A DNA stretch of 64,000 nt from Paenibacillus etheri (GTDB lineage: Bacteria > Bacillota > Bacilli > Paenibacillales > Paenibacillaceae), in assembly GCF_001012825.1 (NCBI RefSeq), contig NZ_LCZJ02000020.1:1-64000 (forward strand), given 5' to 3'. Made by a program: the position numbers and the translations under genes. Shown here piece after piece: positions 7,003 through 15,919 of the stretch. The notes beneath the pieces were generated by a model that saw nothing but the letters and a program-made list of their open reading frames with translations, ran no database searches and was not told the origin of the DNA. Each line of letters starts with the position of its first letter. Position 1 is the stretch's first letter.

Positions 7003-9333
7003 TTGAAAAAGTATATAGCTTTATTCTTATTGATCAGCGTGTTATGGGTACCCGGTGCATATGCCGCCGAAATCCCTGCTCAGCAGGGATTAGTTACCGA
7101 TAATGCTGGAATGTTTAGTTCCGCAGAAGCGACGTCCATCTCTGCTGCCGCCACTGGAGATCTCGTTACTCTACATGTACTCACCGTGGGTTCCTTAAAC
7201 GGTACTCCGGCCGATAAGTACGCTGATGATGCTTATGCCTCATGGGGACTGTCCACACGTGATATTCTATTGCTGATCTCCGCTGGCGAACAGTCCATTG
7301 AACTGAATTTTAACAACCCAGGCTTTCAAACCTCGTTAAATGCCTGGTCCCAGAATCAGGGGGGAAACTCAGGAAGTGCTGCCATTACAGCGCTACTTGA
7401 TACTTATTTCATCCCTTATGCCAGAGAAGGGGACTACGCTGGAGGAACAAAGGCGTTAATTAAAGCGATCCATTCCATCGGGGAAAGCACTGGAAATACT
7501 GGGGGAAGTGCAGGGAGTGGTAGCGCAGTTGGTACTGTGGACACTGGTACAGGGAACGGAACCTCAAGCAAACCAGGGACCTCGGTCAGTACCGCAAACC
7601 GCTCCAGTAGCTCCATGTTTACAATTGCCGCTATTCTAATCGGGATCGTGCTAATACTACTCGTGCTCTTTATAGTGATCACAGGTCTGCGTCGACGTAA
7701 ACAACTAAGCGAGCAACAGGAGCAGTTATCTAATCTGCTAGTACAAGCGAATCGAGCACTGGAGTCATTAAAGCCATTTCAGGGGATCGTTCAGGGGAAA
7801 ACTGAGGTACTGGTAGAAGGCATTTCAAAACGACTGTCTGCAAAACTTGTTGAAATCTCTTCGCTCCAAAGTGATGGGCAAGGTATACAGCCACCCTTTT
7901 ATCGTTTGACTGCCCTTAAGGCAGCCGTGGAACAATTGCAACAGACAGAAGCCTCCTTCCGCGCAGCGCTTGAGGAGGAAGAGAAGAATATTGCTGTCAT
8001 CAGTGAAGCGGATCGTAATGTTAAACAACGTATTACTGAGCTGAAAGAGGATACACCAGAGCTTGAAGAGCAGCTGCAAGATGCGGTTAAAGAAACTGGT
8101 TATGCACTTCAAGAAATTGTAGAAGAGCTTAAGGAGCTTGCCGAAGAGACCTCAAAGGCAGATCAATTGGAGCTTTTTGATCCTATTGCTGCACAAGAGA
8201 TTACCGAGGATGCACAGGAACGACAAGAAAAGATTGAACAAGATCTGAAAGATGTCGATCTCTATGGTGATAAGCTTAACAATTTCCCTACGGTATTAGC
8301 TGCTGCCCGTGCGAAAATCACAAGTATTATCGAACAGAATTCACTTCACAACATGAAGGTAAAACCGTACGACCGGCTGGAGCAGGCCCGTGCAGAGTCG
8401 CTGACTCTTGAAGCGCCGCTACGCACAGGAGATATGGATGAGGTACGCAGGATTGGTGCCAATCTTGACTTGCTCCTGGATGAGGCTATTGCTATGACAG
8501 AACAACAAGCACTGCTTCGGCAGAACAACCGCAGAGATTTAGAGACATTCCGCACCGAATGGAGCCAATTGAAACAGCGGCGAGACGGACTGCAGAGCCG
8601 GATTACAGAAGCACGAATATATTTTGAAGAACAACATGTAGCGACTGTGGAGAACATCCTGACAGAATGGAACACGCGCCTTCGGGAAGGTGCAAGTGAA
8701 GTGGCTCAGATCGAGAATTGGACCAGCGATGAGCACGGCGAATATGACAAGGCCCACAATGCGCTTGAGCAACTACTAGCCTTACTGGATGAGGCTGCAA
8801 GACAGTTCGACGGCGTTTCGGAAAGTCTAAATGCACTCAATGAAAGACTAGATAAGGTCAATCGCCTGTTCTCCGAAGGGCAAAGCCGGGTGGAAACGAC
8901 CCAGCGAATGCTGCATAGCAGAGGATTATCATCTAGAATTCGCTTTGAGCTATCCTTACTGCCAGAATACAGTGCACTGGAACAACGCCTGGCATCCCGG
9001 CCTTACAATCTTGAGGAACTGGAATCCCTAGGTCGTTCTTATGATTCACAGATCGCTTCTTTTGTGAATGAAGCGAACCGACTCGTTCGTCAGAAGGAGG
9101 AGGAAGAACGACTAGCCCAATTAGCTATGATGAGAGAACAACAACGTCGAGCGCAGGCCCGCAAACGGATGTCCTCTGGTCCTCCTTCCTCGGGTGGATT
9201 TGGTGGGGGTCGTTCCTCCGGAGGTTCTTCCTGGGGTGGAGGCGGCGGAGGTGGCAGATCTTCCGGCGGTTCTTCTTGGGGTGGTGGTGGCGGGAAGTCT
9301 GGCCGAAATTCATCAGGCGGATCCAAGTGGTAG
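7003..9333 (+). CDS. TPM-domain protein with coiled coil and Gly-rich tail
   Basis: This protein is exported or membrane-anchored (776 residues from the chosen start). TTG 7003 is chosen because GGAG lies about 9 nt upstream and the signal peptide KKYIALFLLISVLWVPGAYA begins there. An in-frame TTG at 6967 has no ribosome binding site. After cleavage near YAA, a TPM (YgcG-type) domain covers about residues 23-150. A Ser/Gly/Thr linker, one membrane segment (about 200-220), and a very long charged coiled coil (about 225-715) follow. The C-terminus is a Gly/Ser/Trp tail with repeated SSGGSSWGGGG. Such tails are common on TPM proteins. The function is unknown, but the layout suggests a cell-surface or envelope-stress role. 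Confidence 0.85.
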   Translation: MKKYIALFLLISVLWVPGAYAAEIPAQQGLVTDNAGMFSSAEATSISAAATGDLVTLHVLTVGSLNGTPADKYADDAYASWGLSTRDILLLISAGEQSIELNFNNPGFQTSLNAWSQNQGGNSGSAAITALLDTYFIPYAREGDYAGGTKALIKAIHSIGESTGNTGGSAGSGSAVGTVDTGTGNGTSSKPGTSVSTANRSSSSMFTIAAILIGIVLILLVLFIVITGLRRRKQLSEQQEQLSNLLVQANRALESLKPFQGIVQGKTEVLVEGISKRLSAKLVEISSLQSDGQGIQPPFYRLTALKAAVEQLQQTEASFRAALEEEEKNIAVISEADRNVKQRITELKEDTPELEEQLQDAVKETGYALQEIVEELKELAEETSKADQLELFDPIAAQEITEDAQERQEKIEQDLKDVDLYGDKLNNFPTVLAAARAKITSIIEQNSLHNMKVKPYDRLEQARAESLTLEAPLRTGDMDEVRRIGANLDLLLDEAIAMTEQQALLRQNNRRDLETFRTEWSQLKQRRDGLQSRITEARIYFEEQHVATVENILTEWNTRLREGASEVAQIENWTSDEHGEYDKAHNALEQLLALLDEAARQFDGVSESLNALNERLDKVNRLFSEGQSRVETTQRMLHSRGLSSRIRFELSLLPEYSALEQRLASRPYNLEELESLGRSYDSQIASFVNEANRLVRQKEEEERLAQLAMMREQQRRAQARKRMSSGPPSSGGFGGGRSSGGSSWGGGGGGGRSSGGSSWGGGGGKSGRNSSGGSKW

Positions 9334-9346
9334 TCCATCTCCAAAC

Positions 9347-9386
9347 AAAAGACTCTTCCAGCCTGCTTAGGCGGAAGAGTCTTTTT
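9347..9386 (+). terminator. Terminator after TPM-domain gene
   Basis: AAAAGACTCTTCC pairs with GGAAGAGTCTTTTT, giving a 13-bp stem with T tract. On the minus strand the A-rich side also gives a U tract, so it may serve both strands. Confidence 0.85.
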
Positions 9387-9395
9387 AATAATAAA

Positions 9396-9608
9396 TTATT
9401 GCTGTTTCATTTGTTGAATGAATGTATTAAAAGCTGGAGAAATCCAACCCGGATAGTCATTTCTATAACGATAGAGCCGATGCGGCAAATAATACGCTGC
9501 CAGCGTCTCTATAGCACCAATAATAAGTTCACCCTTATGCCCCCCGAAGATTACTTCCTTGGCTTCTTCATTTATTAACAGCTCTGCCGAGCATAAGGCA
9601 GCAAGCCG
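9396..9608 (-). pseudogene. LysR-family regulator remnant, internally deleted
   Basis: The minus-strand frame ends at TAA 9396-9398. It encodes the start of a LysR effector-binding domain (HKGELIIGAIETLAAYYLP) joined directly to a LysR C-terminus (YPGWISPAFNTFIQQMKQ). About 170 residues of the effector domain are missing between them. The DNA-binding domain is also gone: the frame is closed by TAA just above 9608. It faces the rhodanese-like pseudogene and may once have regulated it. Confidence 0.65.
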
Positions 9609-9617
9609 TTACCAGCG

Positions 9618-10069
9618 AACGTTGGGGCCATTCCTCTTCCGAACCGCTCCAAAATCCCAGATCCTAAATCCCCTGCCGCCACACCCGAAGCCGCAGCACA
9701 CTATTTCAATGCCAAAGGAGCATACGAGACAGATGTTGCAAATGTTGCCTATGACCTGCGCGGGGCTTAGGCGGCTTTAAGCTTATAGATGTTCGAGATA
9801 GTCATTCTTAAGAAGAGGCTCATCTCCCCGGGGCGATCTCCCTTCCTTCTGGCAGAATCCGCCCGGATGCTCTTTTCTCCCGAGAAGAAGTTCTTGTGCT
9901 ATACTGCTGGGGTCCAGCCTGTAATGGCGCCAGCCAAGCAGCTACTAAATTAGCCGCCCAGGGATTTCGTGTAAAAGAAATGCTCGGCGGCATTGAATAT
10001 TGGCGTAAAGAAGGCGGCAACTTGGAAGGCACACTCTATGAACAAGCGCCGCTATATTGGAAGATGTAA
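9618..10069 (+). pseudogene. Rhodanese-like protein, frameshifted and with nonsense codon
   Basis: The plus-strand sequence reads a rhodanese-like protein in pieces. AAHYFNAKGAYETDVANVAY runs in one frame to TAG 9768-9770. Then GGFKLIDVRDSHS in a shifted frame ends at TAA 9809-9811. EEAHLPGAISLPSGRI follows, then the active-site region LYCWGPACNGASQAA with the catalytic Cys, and the ending GGIEYWRKEGG. The last segment is open to TAA 10067-10069. One frameshift and one nonsense codon separate the parts, and no credible start was found. The family was probably a single-domain sulfurtransferase. Confidence 0.75.
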
Positions 10070-10083
10070 ACTCGGTAAGCCAT

Positions 10084-11685
10084 TTATTTTATTGGCAGAT
10101 AAATCGTAACAGCTGTACCTACGCCCTCTTCACTAACTATGGCCACGCGTCCTCTATGTGCAGACACTATTTTTTTAACAATCATAATTCCAAGTCCATT
10201 ACCATCACCTCTGGTCGTGTGAAAAGGCTGCCCTAATTTATCCAGCACTTCCTGGTTCATACCCTCTCCGTTGTCTGTGAAGGTAATCATCTGGTATCCA
10301 TTCTCCACATCCAGGACTACTGTAATGCTTCCGCCAAAAGGCAAGGCTTCTATTGAGTTTCTTAGAATGTTTAGGAAGACCTGTTTGATATGATTACGGT
10401 CACATACGATTTTGGCATCATAATGGAATTGCGTGTTCAATGTTATATTATTCATCTCCACTTGAATCGCAAAGATGCTGAGCACTTCCTGCAGAATCGA
10501 GCTACATTGTTCTATCCTATAATGCGCGGCCTGCGGTTTACCTAATATGAGGAACTCGCTCACAATGAGGTTCATTCTTTCCACTTCTGACATAATAAGA
10601 TCATAATGTAGCAGTTGCGAATCTTTATTGGCCAGTTGAAGCATTCCTTTGACTGTAGTCAGCGGATTTCGAATCTCATGTGCGATACTCATGGCCAGTT
10701 GTCCAGCGACCACTAGCTTCTCTGTATTGCGCAGCACTTCTTCCGTTTTTTTTATCTCTGTGATATTACGAAGACTCCCAATTACACGAGCCAAACATGC
10801 ATTCGAATCATAAACCGGAAGCACATCCAGCATATAATGCTCAAACAAACCGTTACTCTCCTGAATTACTTCCAGCCCGGCACATCCCTCCTGCTGAAGA
10901 ATGACGTGCTGAAAATAAGAACCTACATTCCGAATTCCGAAGACACTCGCACCAATAACAGATTCTTGATGTTCACCATCCAAATGAAGCATGGTTAAGC
11001 AGTTCTCATTTATATTGACGATCGTTCCAAGTTCATCCGTTATAATAACACCCAAGTAATTAGTATCCAATAGAATTCGATTTAGAAGCTGAAGCTCAGC
11101 ATTCCCTCTACGCAGCAAAATCTCGCGTTCGATGGAGTCAGCCATGGTACAGAGCAAAGGTAATAGGTGGGGATGGGCCACATCTATATCCGCCATAAAT
11201 GATATCGTCCCCAAAATTTCACGCCCATCCTCTCTATAAAAGGGAGCCGTACAGCACACTAAACGATGTAGAATATGATGATAATGGTCTTGTCCCTTCA
11301 ACTGAAATGGCCGCTGATGCTCGAGACACAACGCAATTGAATTTGTACCCACTTCTTTGTTTAGTTGCACACCTTCTTTAATGCCAACCTGCCCTACGAG
11401 ATCAATAATCGTCGGATCGCCTTTGAACGCTAATAGATAACCTGCATCATCCGATATCGTAACAAGGATCGGATTGCCTTTTACTGAAGAAAGAAACTTA
11501 TTTACAAAAAAATCAATAACCTCAATCACTTCACTATATACATGGAGCTGTGACCCCAATTCATCTGCAGCATAACATTTTGGAAAAATAGGAGGCTGCT
11601 CAGGGTCTATTCCTTGATCAATGCAATGCTGATTGGAAGCCTTAATGATAGTCTCATCGGTCAGTATCCCTGTTGTCTTTTCCAA
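10084..11685 (-). CDS. Cytoplasmic sensor histidine kinase (GAF-PAS-HisKA-HATPase)
   Basis: This 533-residue soluble kinase has no membrane segment. Residues about 35-190 resemble the GAF-like input domain of AcoR-type activators (VGTNSIALCLEHQRPFQLKG). A PAS domain spans about 200-310. The HisKA H-box AMSIAHEIRNPLTTVKG carries phospho-acceptor His336, and the ATPase domain with DNGEGM and GDGNGLGIMI motifs runs to the end. The form is that of sporulation-type or orphan kinases, and no response regulator lies beside it. TTG 11685 is used as start, with GGGGAAAAGG just upstream. The signal sensed is unknown; redox or small-molecule sensing by GAF/PAS is inferred. Confidence 0.88.
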   Translation of the reverse strand: MEKTTGILTDETIIKASNQHCIDQGIDPEQPPIFPKCYAADELGSQLHVYSEVIEVIDFFVNKFLSSVKGNPILVTISDDAGYLLAFKGDPTIIDLVGQVGIKEGVQLNKEVGTNSIALCLEHQRPFQLKGQDHYHHILHRLVCCTAPFYREDGREILGTISFMADIDVAHPHLLPLLCTMADSIEREILLRRGNAELQLLNRILLDTNYLGVIITDELGTIVNINENCLTMLHLDGEHQESVIGASVFGIRNVGSYFQHVILQQEGCAGLEVIQESNGLFEHYMLDVLPVYDSNACLARVIGSLRNITEIKKTEEVLRNTEKLVVAGQLAMSIAHEIRNPLTTVKGMLQLANKDSQLLHYDLIMSEVERMNLIVSEFLILGKPQAAHYRIEQCSSILQEVLSIFAIQVEMNNITLNTQFHYDAKIVCDRNHIKQVFLNILRNSIEALPFGGSITVVLDVENGYQMITFTDNGEGMNQEVLDKLGQPFHTTRGDGNGLGIMIVKKIVSAHRGRVAIVSEEGVGTAVTIYLPIK

Positions 11686-11813
11686 AGCCTTTTCCCCATT
11701 CTGTATGAATCTTCAATTTTGCAATACTAATATGTATTCTACTTCTTTCCCTCTAATCCTTTTGAACCCTAAAAAATCAAAATATCCCAATGGAGAATAA
11801 ATTTCTTGCAGCA

Positions 11814-11845
11814 CAAAAAACTCCGCTCTATTAGAGAGCGAAGTT
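11814..11845 (-). terminator. Terminator of the FNT channel gene
   Basis: On the minus strand AACTTCGCTCTC...AGAGCGGAGTT forms a stem followed by TTTTTT, directly after the end of the formate/nitrite transporter gene. Confidence 0.85.
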
Positions 11846-11863
11846 CCGAGTTAGCCGTTCTTC

Positions 11864-12652
11864 TTAATGCTTCGTGTCGTCTAGAAAAGGTTTGTTCACA
11901 TAATAATACATAACCCCCATCAGAACTCCACCACCAATCAGATTACCGATTGTGACGGGCACAAGATTATGTACTACACCGCCCCACGAAACGGTTCCAG
12001 GATGATCAAGGACTAATGCAATCGCAAAGGTACACATATTGGCAATACTATGCTCATATCCGGAGATGAAAAAACAGAATACGAATAAGACCATTGCGAA
12101 CATTTTGGCCCCATCGCCTTTAATATTCATCGGGATGAAAAAAGCCATACAAACGAGCCAGTTACAGAGGATAGCACGGAAAAAAAGCTGACCTGCCGGA
12201 GCCTCCATTTTATGCTCAACCACATATAGTAAAAAACCATTTACATCAGAACTGTAAAACAGGCCTGTTAAAAAAATCAACAGTGCAAATGCAGCAGCAC
12301 CAAGAATGTTACCAATATAACTCATGACCCACATGCGTACAACCTCGGACCATTTCATTTTGCGTCTCAAAGCCGTGTACGTGTAATAGAAAGTATCTCC
12401 GGTAAATAAGTCCCCTCCACCGTATGAGATTAGGATGATCGCTGCTCCAAAAGTAATAGCAGCCATTGGATACGCAAATGGTGAATGCTCCATATAGAAG
12501 TAGTTGCCTGTCTTGAATGCTACTATTACACCGAACCCGATAAACATGCTGGCCAGCATGGCTCTGGCAATATAGCGCAATACACTTTGCCGATAGATCT
12601 TCTGTTTCTTAAGTGCTAATTGTTCAACCTGTAGCAGCGCCTCGTTCTCCAT
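11864..12652 (-). CDS. Formate/nitrite transporter (FNT) family channel
   Basis: This 262-residue protein has six hydrophobic segments and the FNT fold. It would move small monovalent anions such as formate or nitrite, and possibly lactate or hydrosulfide, across the cytoplasmic membrane. The second half of the repeat has the characteristic LFFRAILCNWLVCMAFFIP segment, and the first half has the VIVAFKTGNYFY/GAAIILISYGGGDLFTGDTF region. The ATG follows AAGGAGGTCAC. A TATAAT at 12714-12719 on the minus strand could be its -10, although no good -35 is seen. No formate lyase or nitrite reductase gene is adjacent, so the substrate is open. Confidence 0.9.
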   Translation of the reverse strand: MENEALLQVEQLALKKQKIYRQSVLRYIARAMLASMFIGFGVIVAFKTGNYFYMEHSPFAYPMAAITFGAAIILISYGGGDLFTGDTFYYTYTALRRKMKWSEVVRMWVMSYIGNILGAAAFALLIFLTGLFYSSDVNGFLLYVVEHKMEAPAGQLFFRAILCNWLVCMAFFIPMNIKGDGAKMFAMVLFVFCFFISGYEHSIANMCTFAIALVLDHPGTVSWGGVVHNLVPVTIGNLIGGGVLMGVMYYYVNKPFLDDTKH

Positions 12653-12766
12653 GTGACCTCCTTAGGAATGTGGGTTTTCCAGCTAGTTATGGGCTAATGT
12701 GCAATCTTACGTTATTATACCCAATAACCAGTTGGAAATTACTTGAACCAAATCATGGTAATAATC

Positions 12767-12856
12767 CTAAGTGTCCTCATTCATTTTCGCAATCGCTTCT
12801 GCTCTTTCACTACTGGCAACGATGATAAGCACGAGTATCAAGCACCCTAAGATCAT
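12767..12856 (-). CDS. Candidate 29-aa hydrophobic peptide
   Basis: The ATG at 12854-12856 follows GAGGATAGGCAT on the minus strand. The peptide has a short hydrophobic N-terminal half (MILGCLILVLIIVA) and a charged tail (SERAEAIAKMNEDT). Its Shine-Dalgarno lies inside the 11-bp stem at 12860-12914, so translation may be blocked in the full-length RNA. Hydrophobic peptides with a hidden Shine-Dalgarno are known among type I toxins. It could also be a leader peptide of the FNT gene 115 bp downstream. It may not be translated at all. Confidence 0.35.
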   Translation of the reverse strand: MILGCLILVLIIVASSERAEAIAKMNEDT

Positions 12857-12859
12857 ATG

Positions 12860-12914
12860 CCTATCCTCACTTCCCTCACATGTAGTCTTGTGACAACTTA
12901 TGTGTAAGGATAGG
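12860..12914 (-). promoter_or_regulatory. Stem sequestering a Shine-Dalgarno
   Basis: On the minus strand CCTATCCTTAC pairs with GTGAGGATAGG: 11 bp with one G-T pair. The 33-nt loop contains a nested TCACA/TGTGA stem. The 3' arm contains the GAGG of the 29-codon ORF. A weak promoter (TTGTAT, 16 bp, CATAAA) lies just upstream and would start the RNA close to the 5' arm. Confidence 0.5.
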
Positions 12915-12942
12915 GCTTTATGATTGAGCGCTAGCGGTATAC

Positions 12943-12973
12943 AAAAAACCTGTTGAATAAATTCAACAGGTTT
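12943..12973 (-). terminator. Terminator of the Ter cluster
   Basis: AAACCTGTTGAAT...ATTCAACAGGTTT is a perfect 13-bp stem, followed by TTTTTTG on the minus strand. It lies 40 bp past the telA stop and closes the long minus-strand transcript. Confidence 0.9.
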
Positions 12974-13012
12974 CTCGTTCTATTCTCTGTATTTCTTCAT
13001 TGTCAGAAATAA

Positions 13013-14113
13013 TTAGTTCAAGAAACTGCTCAGTTGATTCTCAGCTTCTCCTTGCTTCAGTGCCTGAGGTTTGTCTGCCTCATTCAGCCCTAAACGATTG
13101 CCTAATTGAGTATTGATTGCCGTCATTTTAGACGTATAATCCTGGCAACTCTCAATAATACGACGGTTAGACTGTTCTGAAGTGTCTAATGCGCTAAGCA
13201 GATCGCCGATCGCTTGATTCACAGCTTCCATAGACATAGAAGGCTTAGATAGCAACTCGGTTGTTTTCTCCGTAGTGGTACGCAGCAGACGTGCATTTTC
13301 TTTAAATTGGTCTTCAATCGTCTTATTCGTCGCTTCTACAGCGTTGATCACATTCTCCTGATCCGCTAACGACATCGCAATCATTGCCGACACTGTAATT
13401 AGATTAGAGGTCTTATCAATAGCGTTATTCACGGAATCAATCAGCTTGTCATTATTGTCATTAATGATATCTGTAGCAGCAATCGCTTGATTGTACAGCA
13501 GAATCATTTCTGTCATCGACTGAATACGAACCATCACTTTACGCAAACCGCGCTCTAGGTAAGCTTTACGGTACTCATTCTCAGGCTTCGCGATCTCCAC
13601 CTCGAACAGCTCTTTCAACTTAGTGCCAAAAGCAATTTTAGTCTGAAGGTTATAGATCTCTTCCATGGATGTACGTTTCAGCTGGCGCATGTTCACAATG
13701 CTCTCTTCAAGGGTATCTCTACCATCACGAAGCCCTGTAACAATGGCATCAATGTTCGTGCGGACCGACTGATATTTATACACATAGTTCTTCATCGGAC
13801 TCTTGCGCAGCATCTTGCCGAAGAAGCTCACATTCTTACTCTGCTGCAGATTCCCACACTCGTTCCGTAGCTTCATAATCATGTTAGGGACTTCAACGCG
13901 TTTGCCTGACATCAAGTCATTCACTGGGCGATCCAGCAGCTTCAAGGTTTGGCCTGCTTTTTCCTGCGTCTTAACCCCAAGCTTACCGATATCATCCATC
14001 AGGGAATCCAGTGTAACAGTATCCGTTTGAGATACCTTCTCAATTAATTGCGCCGCTTCCTCGACTACCTTTTGTTCATCTTCTTTTTTTAATTGGATCA
14101 ACTGCGTGGACAT
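13013..14113 (-). CDS. telA: TelA-family toxic anion resistance protein
   Basis: This 366-residue cytoplasmic, largely helical protein belongs to the TelA/YceH (YaaN) family (Pfam PF05816). Family landmarks are an N-terminal helical bundle, SGKRVEVPNMIMKLRNECGN, and a long central region with RTNIDAIVTGLRDGRDTLEE, then helices to the C-terminus. The family is tied genetically to resistance to tellurite, nisin and cell-wall antibiotics; its biochemical action is not established. The start ATG follows ATAGGAGGGAATCCC. It is the last gene of the Ter cluster, 11 bp after the XpaC-like gene, and is followed by a strong terminator. The XpaC-TelA pairing is conserved in Bacilli. Confidence 0.92.
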   Translation of the reverse strand: MSTQLIQLKKEDEQKVVEEAAQLIEKVSQTDTVTLDSLMDDIGKLGVKTQEKAGQTLKLLDRPVNDLMSGKRVEVPNMIMKLRNECGNLQQSKNVSFFGKMLRKSPMKNYVYKYQSVRTNIDAIVTGLRDGRDTLEESIVNMRQLKRTSMEEIYNLQTKIAFGTKLKELFEVEIAKPENEYRKAYLERGLRKVMVRIQSMTEMILLYNQAIAATDIINDNNDKLIDSVNNAIDKTSNLITVSAMIAMSLADQENVINAVEATNKTIEDQFKENARLLRTTTEKTTELLSKPSMSMEAVNQAIGDLLSALDTSEQSNRRIIESCQDYTSKMTAINTQLGNRLGLNEADKPQALKQGEAENQLSSFLN

Positions 14114-14124
14114 GGGATTCCCTC

Positions 14125-14838
14125 CTATAGTTCGGAACTGCTGTACCGCTGATGAATCAGTTCCGCCTTCGTCTGAAGTTCCATCAGGTCTTTATGTTCG
14201 ATCGTGGACGCGATATCTGATATTTTGGAATCGACATCTCTTAGACCGTTCAGCAGCATTCTCCGATTCTTCGTCTTTGCTTCACCGCCTAGGCGTAAGA
14301 ACGGGTTGATTACACCATTCAAATCCTTCAGAATCAATCTGCGGACTGTATGATTAATCTCGCCATTATTCAGCTCCTGCAGCAGTGGAATTACACGTTG
14401 AAGCCTTGCGAAGAGTGCCAGTGATTTCTCGACAATTTCATTGTCCAGCGTATCCTTTTGCCCTTCTGAGATAATCATATCTTCCAGAATGCTAAGATAC
14501 TCCACAACCGGAGCGAACTCCGGTCCAATCTTCACAGCGCCCTCAGTTCTACCGTCAAAGCCGTGGTTACTTGATGTAGTATCATTTGTCGTGTTACTTA
14601 ATTGTGGAGCGCTCGCAGCGGGCGGCGGAGCAATAGGTGCCGTCACAGGACCTGCTGGCAACACCTCCGCCGGGAGATTAATTCTTGGACTTCTCGTTAC
14701 CAGAGCACCTATCCCTGCACCCGCTAAGGGCAACAGCAAAGAGATGAATTCAGGCAGAAAAGAGCTCGTTAATACAGCGACAACATAGCCGATACCGGCG
14801 TAAAGCAAAACCTTCGATTTAAACTGAATTGTTCTCAC
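14125..14838 (-). CDS. XpaC-family (YceG-like) protein
   Basis: This 237-residue protein belongs to the family named after hydrolysis of 5-bromo-4-chloroindolyl phosphate (XpaC, Pfam PF10112). A hydrophobic hairpin at residues about 10-47 anchors it. A Pro/Ala-rich low-complexity linker (about 58-95) follows, and then the helical family domain (about 105-237). The enzymatic activity behind the family name is doubtful. It is usually found as the partner of TelA, as here (11 bp apart). The start at 14838 is GTG with AAGAGG immediately before it, so the exact start is uncertain. Confidence 0.85.
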   Translation of the reverse strand: MRTIQFKSKVLLYAGIGYVVAVLTSSFLPEFISLLLPLAGAGIGALVTRSPRINLPAEVLPAGPVTAPIAPPPAASAPQLSNTTNDTTSSNHGFDGRTEGAVKIGPEFAPVVEYLSILEDMIISEGQKDTLDNEIVEKSLALFARLQRVIPLLQELNNGEINHTVRRLILKDLNGVINPFLRLGGEAKTKNRRMLLNGLRDVDSKISDIASTIEHKDLMELQTKAELIHQRYSSSEL

Positions 14839-14863
14839 CTCTTGTGAGCGACTTTATGAACGC

Positions 14864-15919
14864 TCAATTCACGGCATCCGGAATGACGGATTCACCGTTT
14901 ATTTTCATAATCATCGGTTGCTCCAGATGGCTGGCCAGTACATCTCCTTCAAAATTCATAGGCTGAACCTCACCACCGAGTGCGCTTTTGACGGCTAAAT
15001 AAGGAAAGTTAATCCCTGACAGACATGACATATGCAGTCCACCGGACATTCGTGGGTTAATTTCCAACAGCTTTGGCGTATCTCCATTGTATTTCATTTG
15101 AATATTGAAATTGAAGGGGATTTTATAAACCTCTGCAACTCTAGCAGCGATCTCCTCGAGTTCCGGAATATGCTCCATCAAACGCAGACGACCGCCCACT
15201 TTACGGCGTGGCACAGCCACTAACAGCTTACCGTTCTCATCTGCCAGACAATCTATACTATACTCGTAACCTTCCAGCAATTCCATAATCATCAAATCAG
15301 GGAAAGTCGTTTTGCTTGCAAGAATACGATAGGCCTCATCAAACGTAATCAATGGAGTCACATACCCAAAAAGCTCCTGAAGAGGATCACGGGTATTGTC
15401 GATAATGCGGAAGCCTAACCCGCCTTCTGTTTCAGTAGGCTTAAAGCAGACACGATGTCCCTTGGCAACAAGGTCCTCGTAAGCCTCCTTAAATTGCTCC
15501 GCTGTACTAACCACATGATAATCGGGGATACTCATGATGCCCTGCTCACTTACATTCTCGTAAAATTTACCTTTGTCCATAATGGACTCCAGCAGATCAA
15601 GATCTCTGCAGACCAGAACCTTCGTACCAATTGCATCAAACATTGCCACATGTAAAGCAATATCAAGCATGTTTAGCCGAGGAATAAAAACATCAATCTC
15701 ATTACGCCGACAGAAATCAACGCAAAACTGAACATATTCTATCCCCTTCAGCGCCGGCTCGGTCTCAGCAAAATCAGCACCTTGCAGCGACATATGGCGG
15801 ATATCAGGGTGTGTTGCAAAGATTTGAACCGGTATACCATCCTCGTTATTGCGGAGGAGATTCATATAATGGTAAGCCACGGAAAACCAACGATTGAAAT
15901 AAATATTTACCTTTTTCAT
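14864..15919 (-). CDS. ATP-grasp ligase of the Ter biosynthetic block
   Basis: This 351-residue ATP-grasp enzyme joins a carboxylate to an amine or similar group using ATP. An N-terminal Rossmann-like part (about 1-110) precedes the ATP-grasp fold. Visible elements are the ATP-binding loop CFKPTETEGGLGFRII, the acidic MELLEGYEYSIDC strand, and the metal-binding LEINPRMSGG near the end, so it looks catalytically complete. The start ATG overlaps the TGA of the HAD gene (ATGA), implying translational coupling. In Ter neighbourhoods this ligase goes with PRTase, HAD and StiP genes in a predicted nucleoside-like pathway. The real substrate is unknown. Confidence 0.88.
   Translation of the reverse strand: MKKVNIYFNRWFSVAYHYMNLLRNNEDGIPVQIFATHPDIRHMSLQGADFAETEPALKGIEYVQFCVDFCRRNEIDVFIPRLNMLDIALHVAMFDAIGTKVLVCRDLDLLESIMDKGKFYENVSEQGIMSIPDYHVVSTAEQFKEAYEDLVAKGHRVCFKPTETEGGLGFRIIDNTRDPLQELFGYVTPLITFDEAYRILASKTTFPDLMIMELLEGYEYSIDCLADENGKLLVAVPRRKVGGRLRLMEHIPELEEIAARVAEVYKIPFNFNIQMKYNGDTPKLLEINPRMSGGLHMSCLSGINFPYLAVKSALGGEVQPMNFEGDVLASHLEQPMIMKINGESVIPDAVN

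Noticed and set aside
9090-9344. Pro-rich ORFs opposite the Gly-rich tail of the TPM protein
   Set aside because: They are shadows of the biased GGN codons on the plus strand.
12870-12900. FNR/CRP-type site near the FNT gene
   Set aside because: The arms are TCACA...TGTGA, the reverse of the TGTGA...TCACA order, and form a stem inside the larger hairpin instead.
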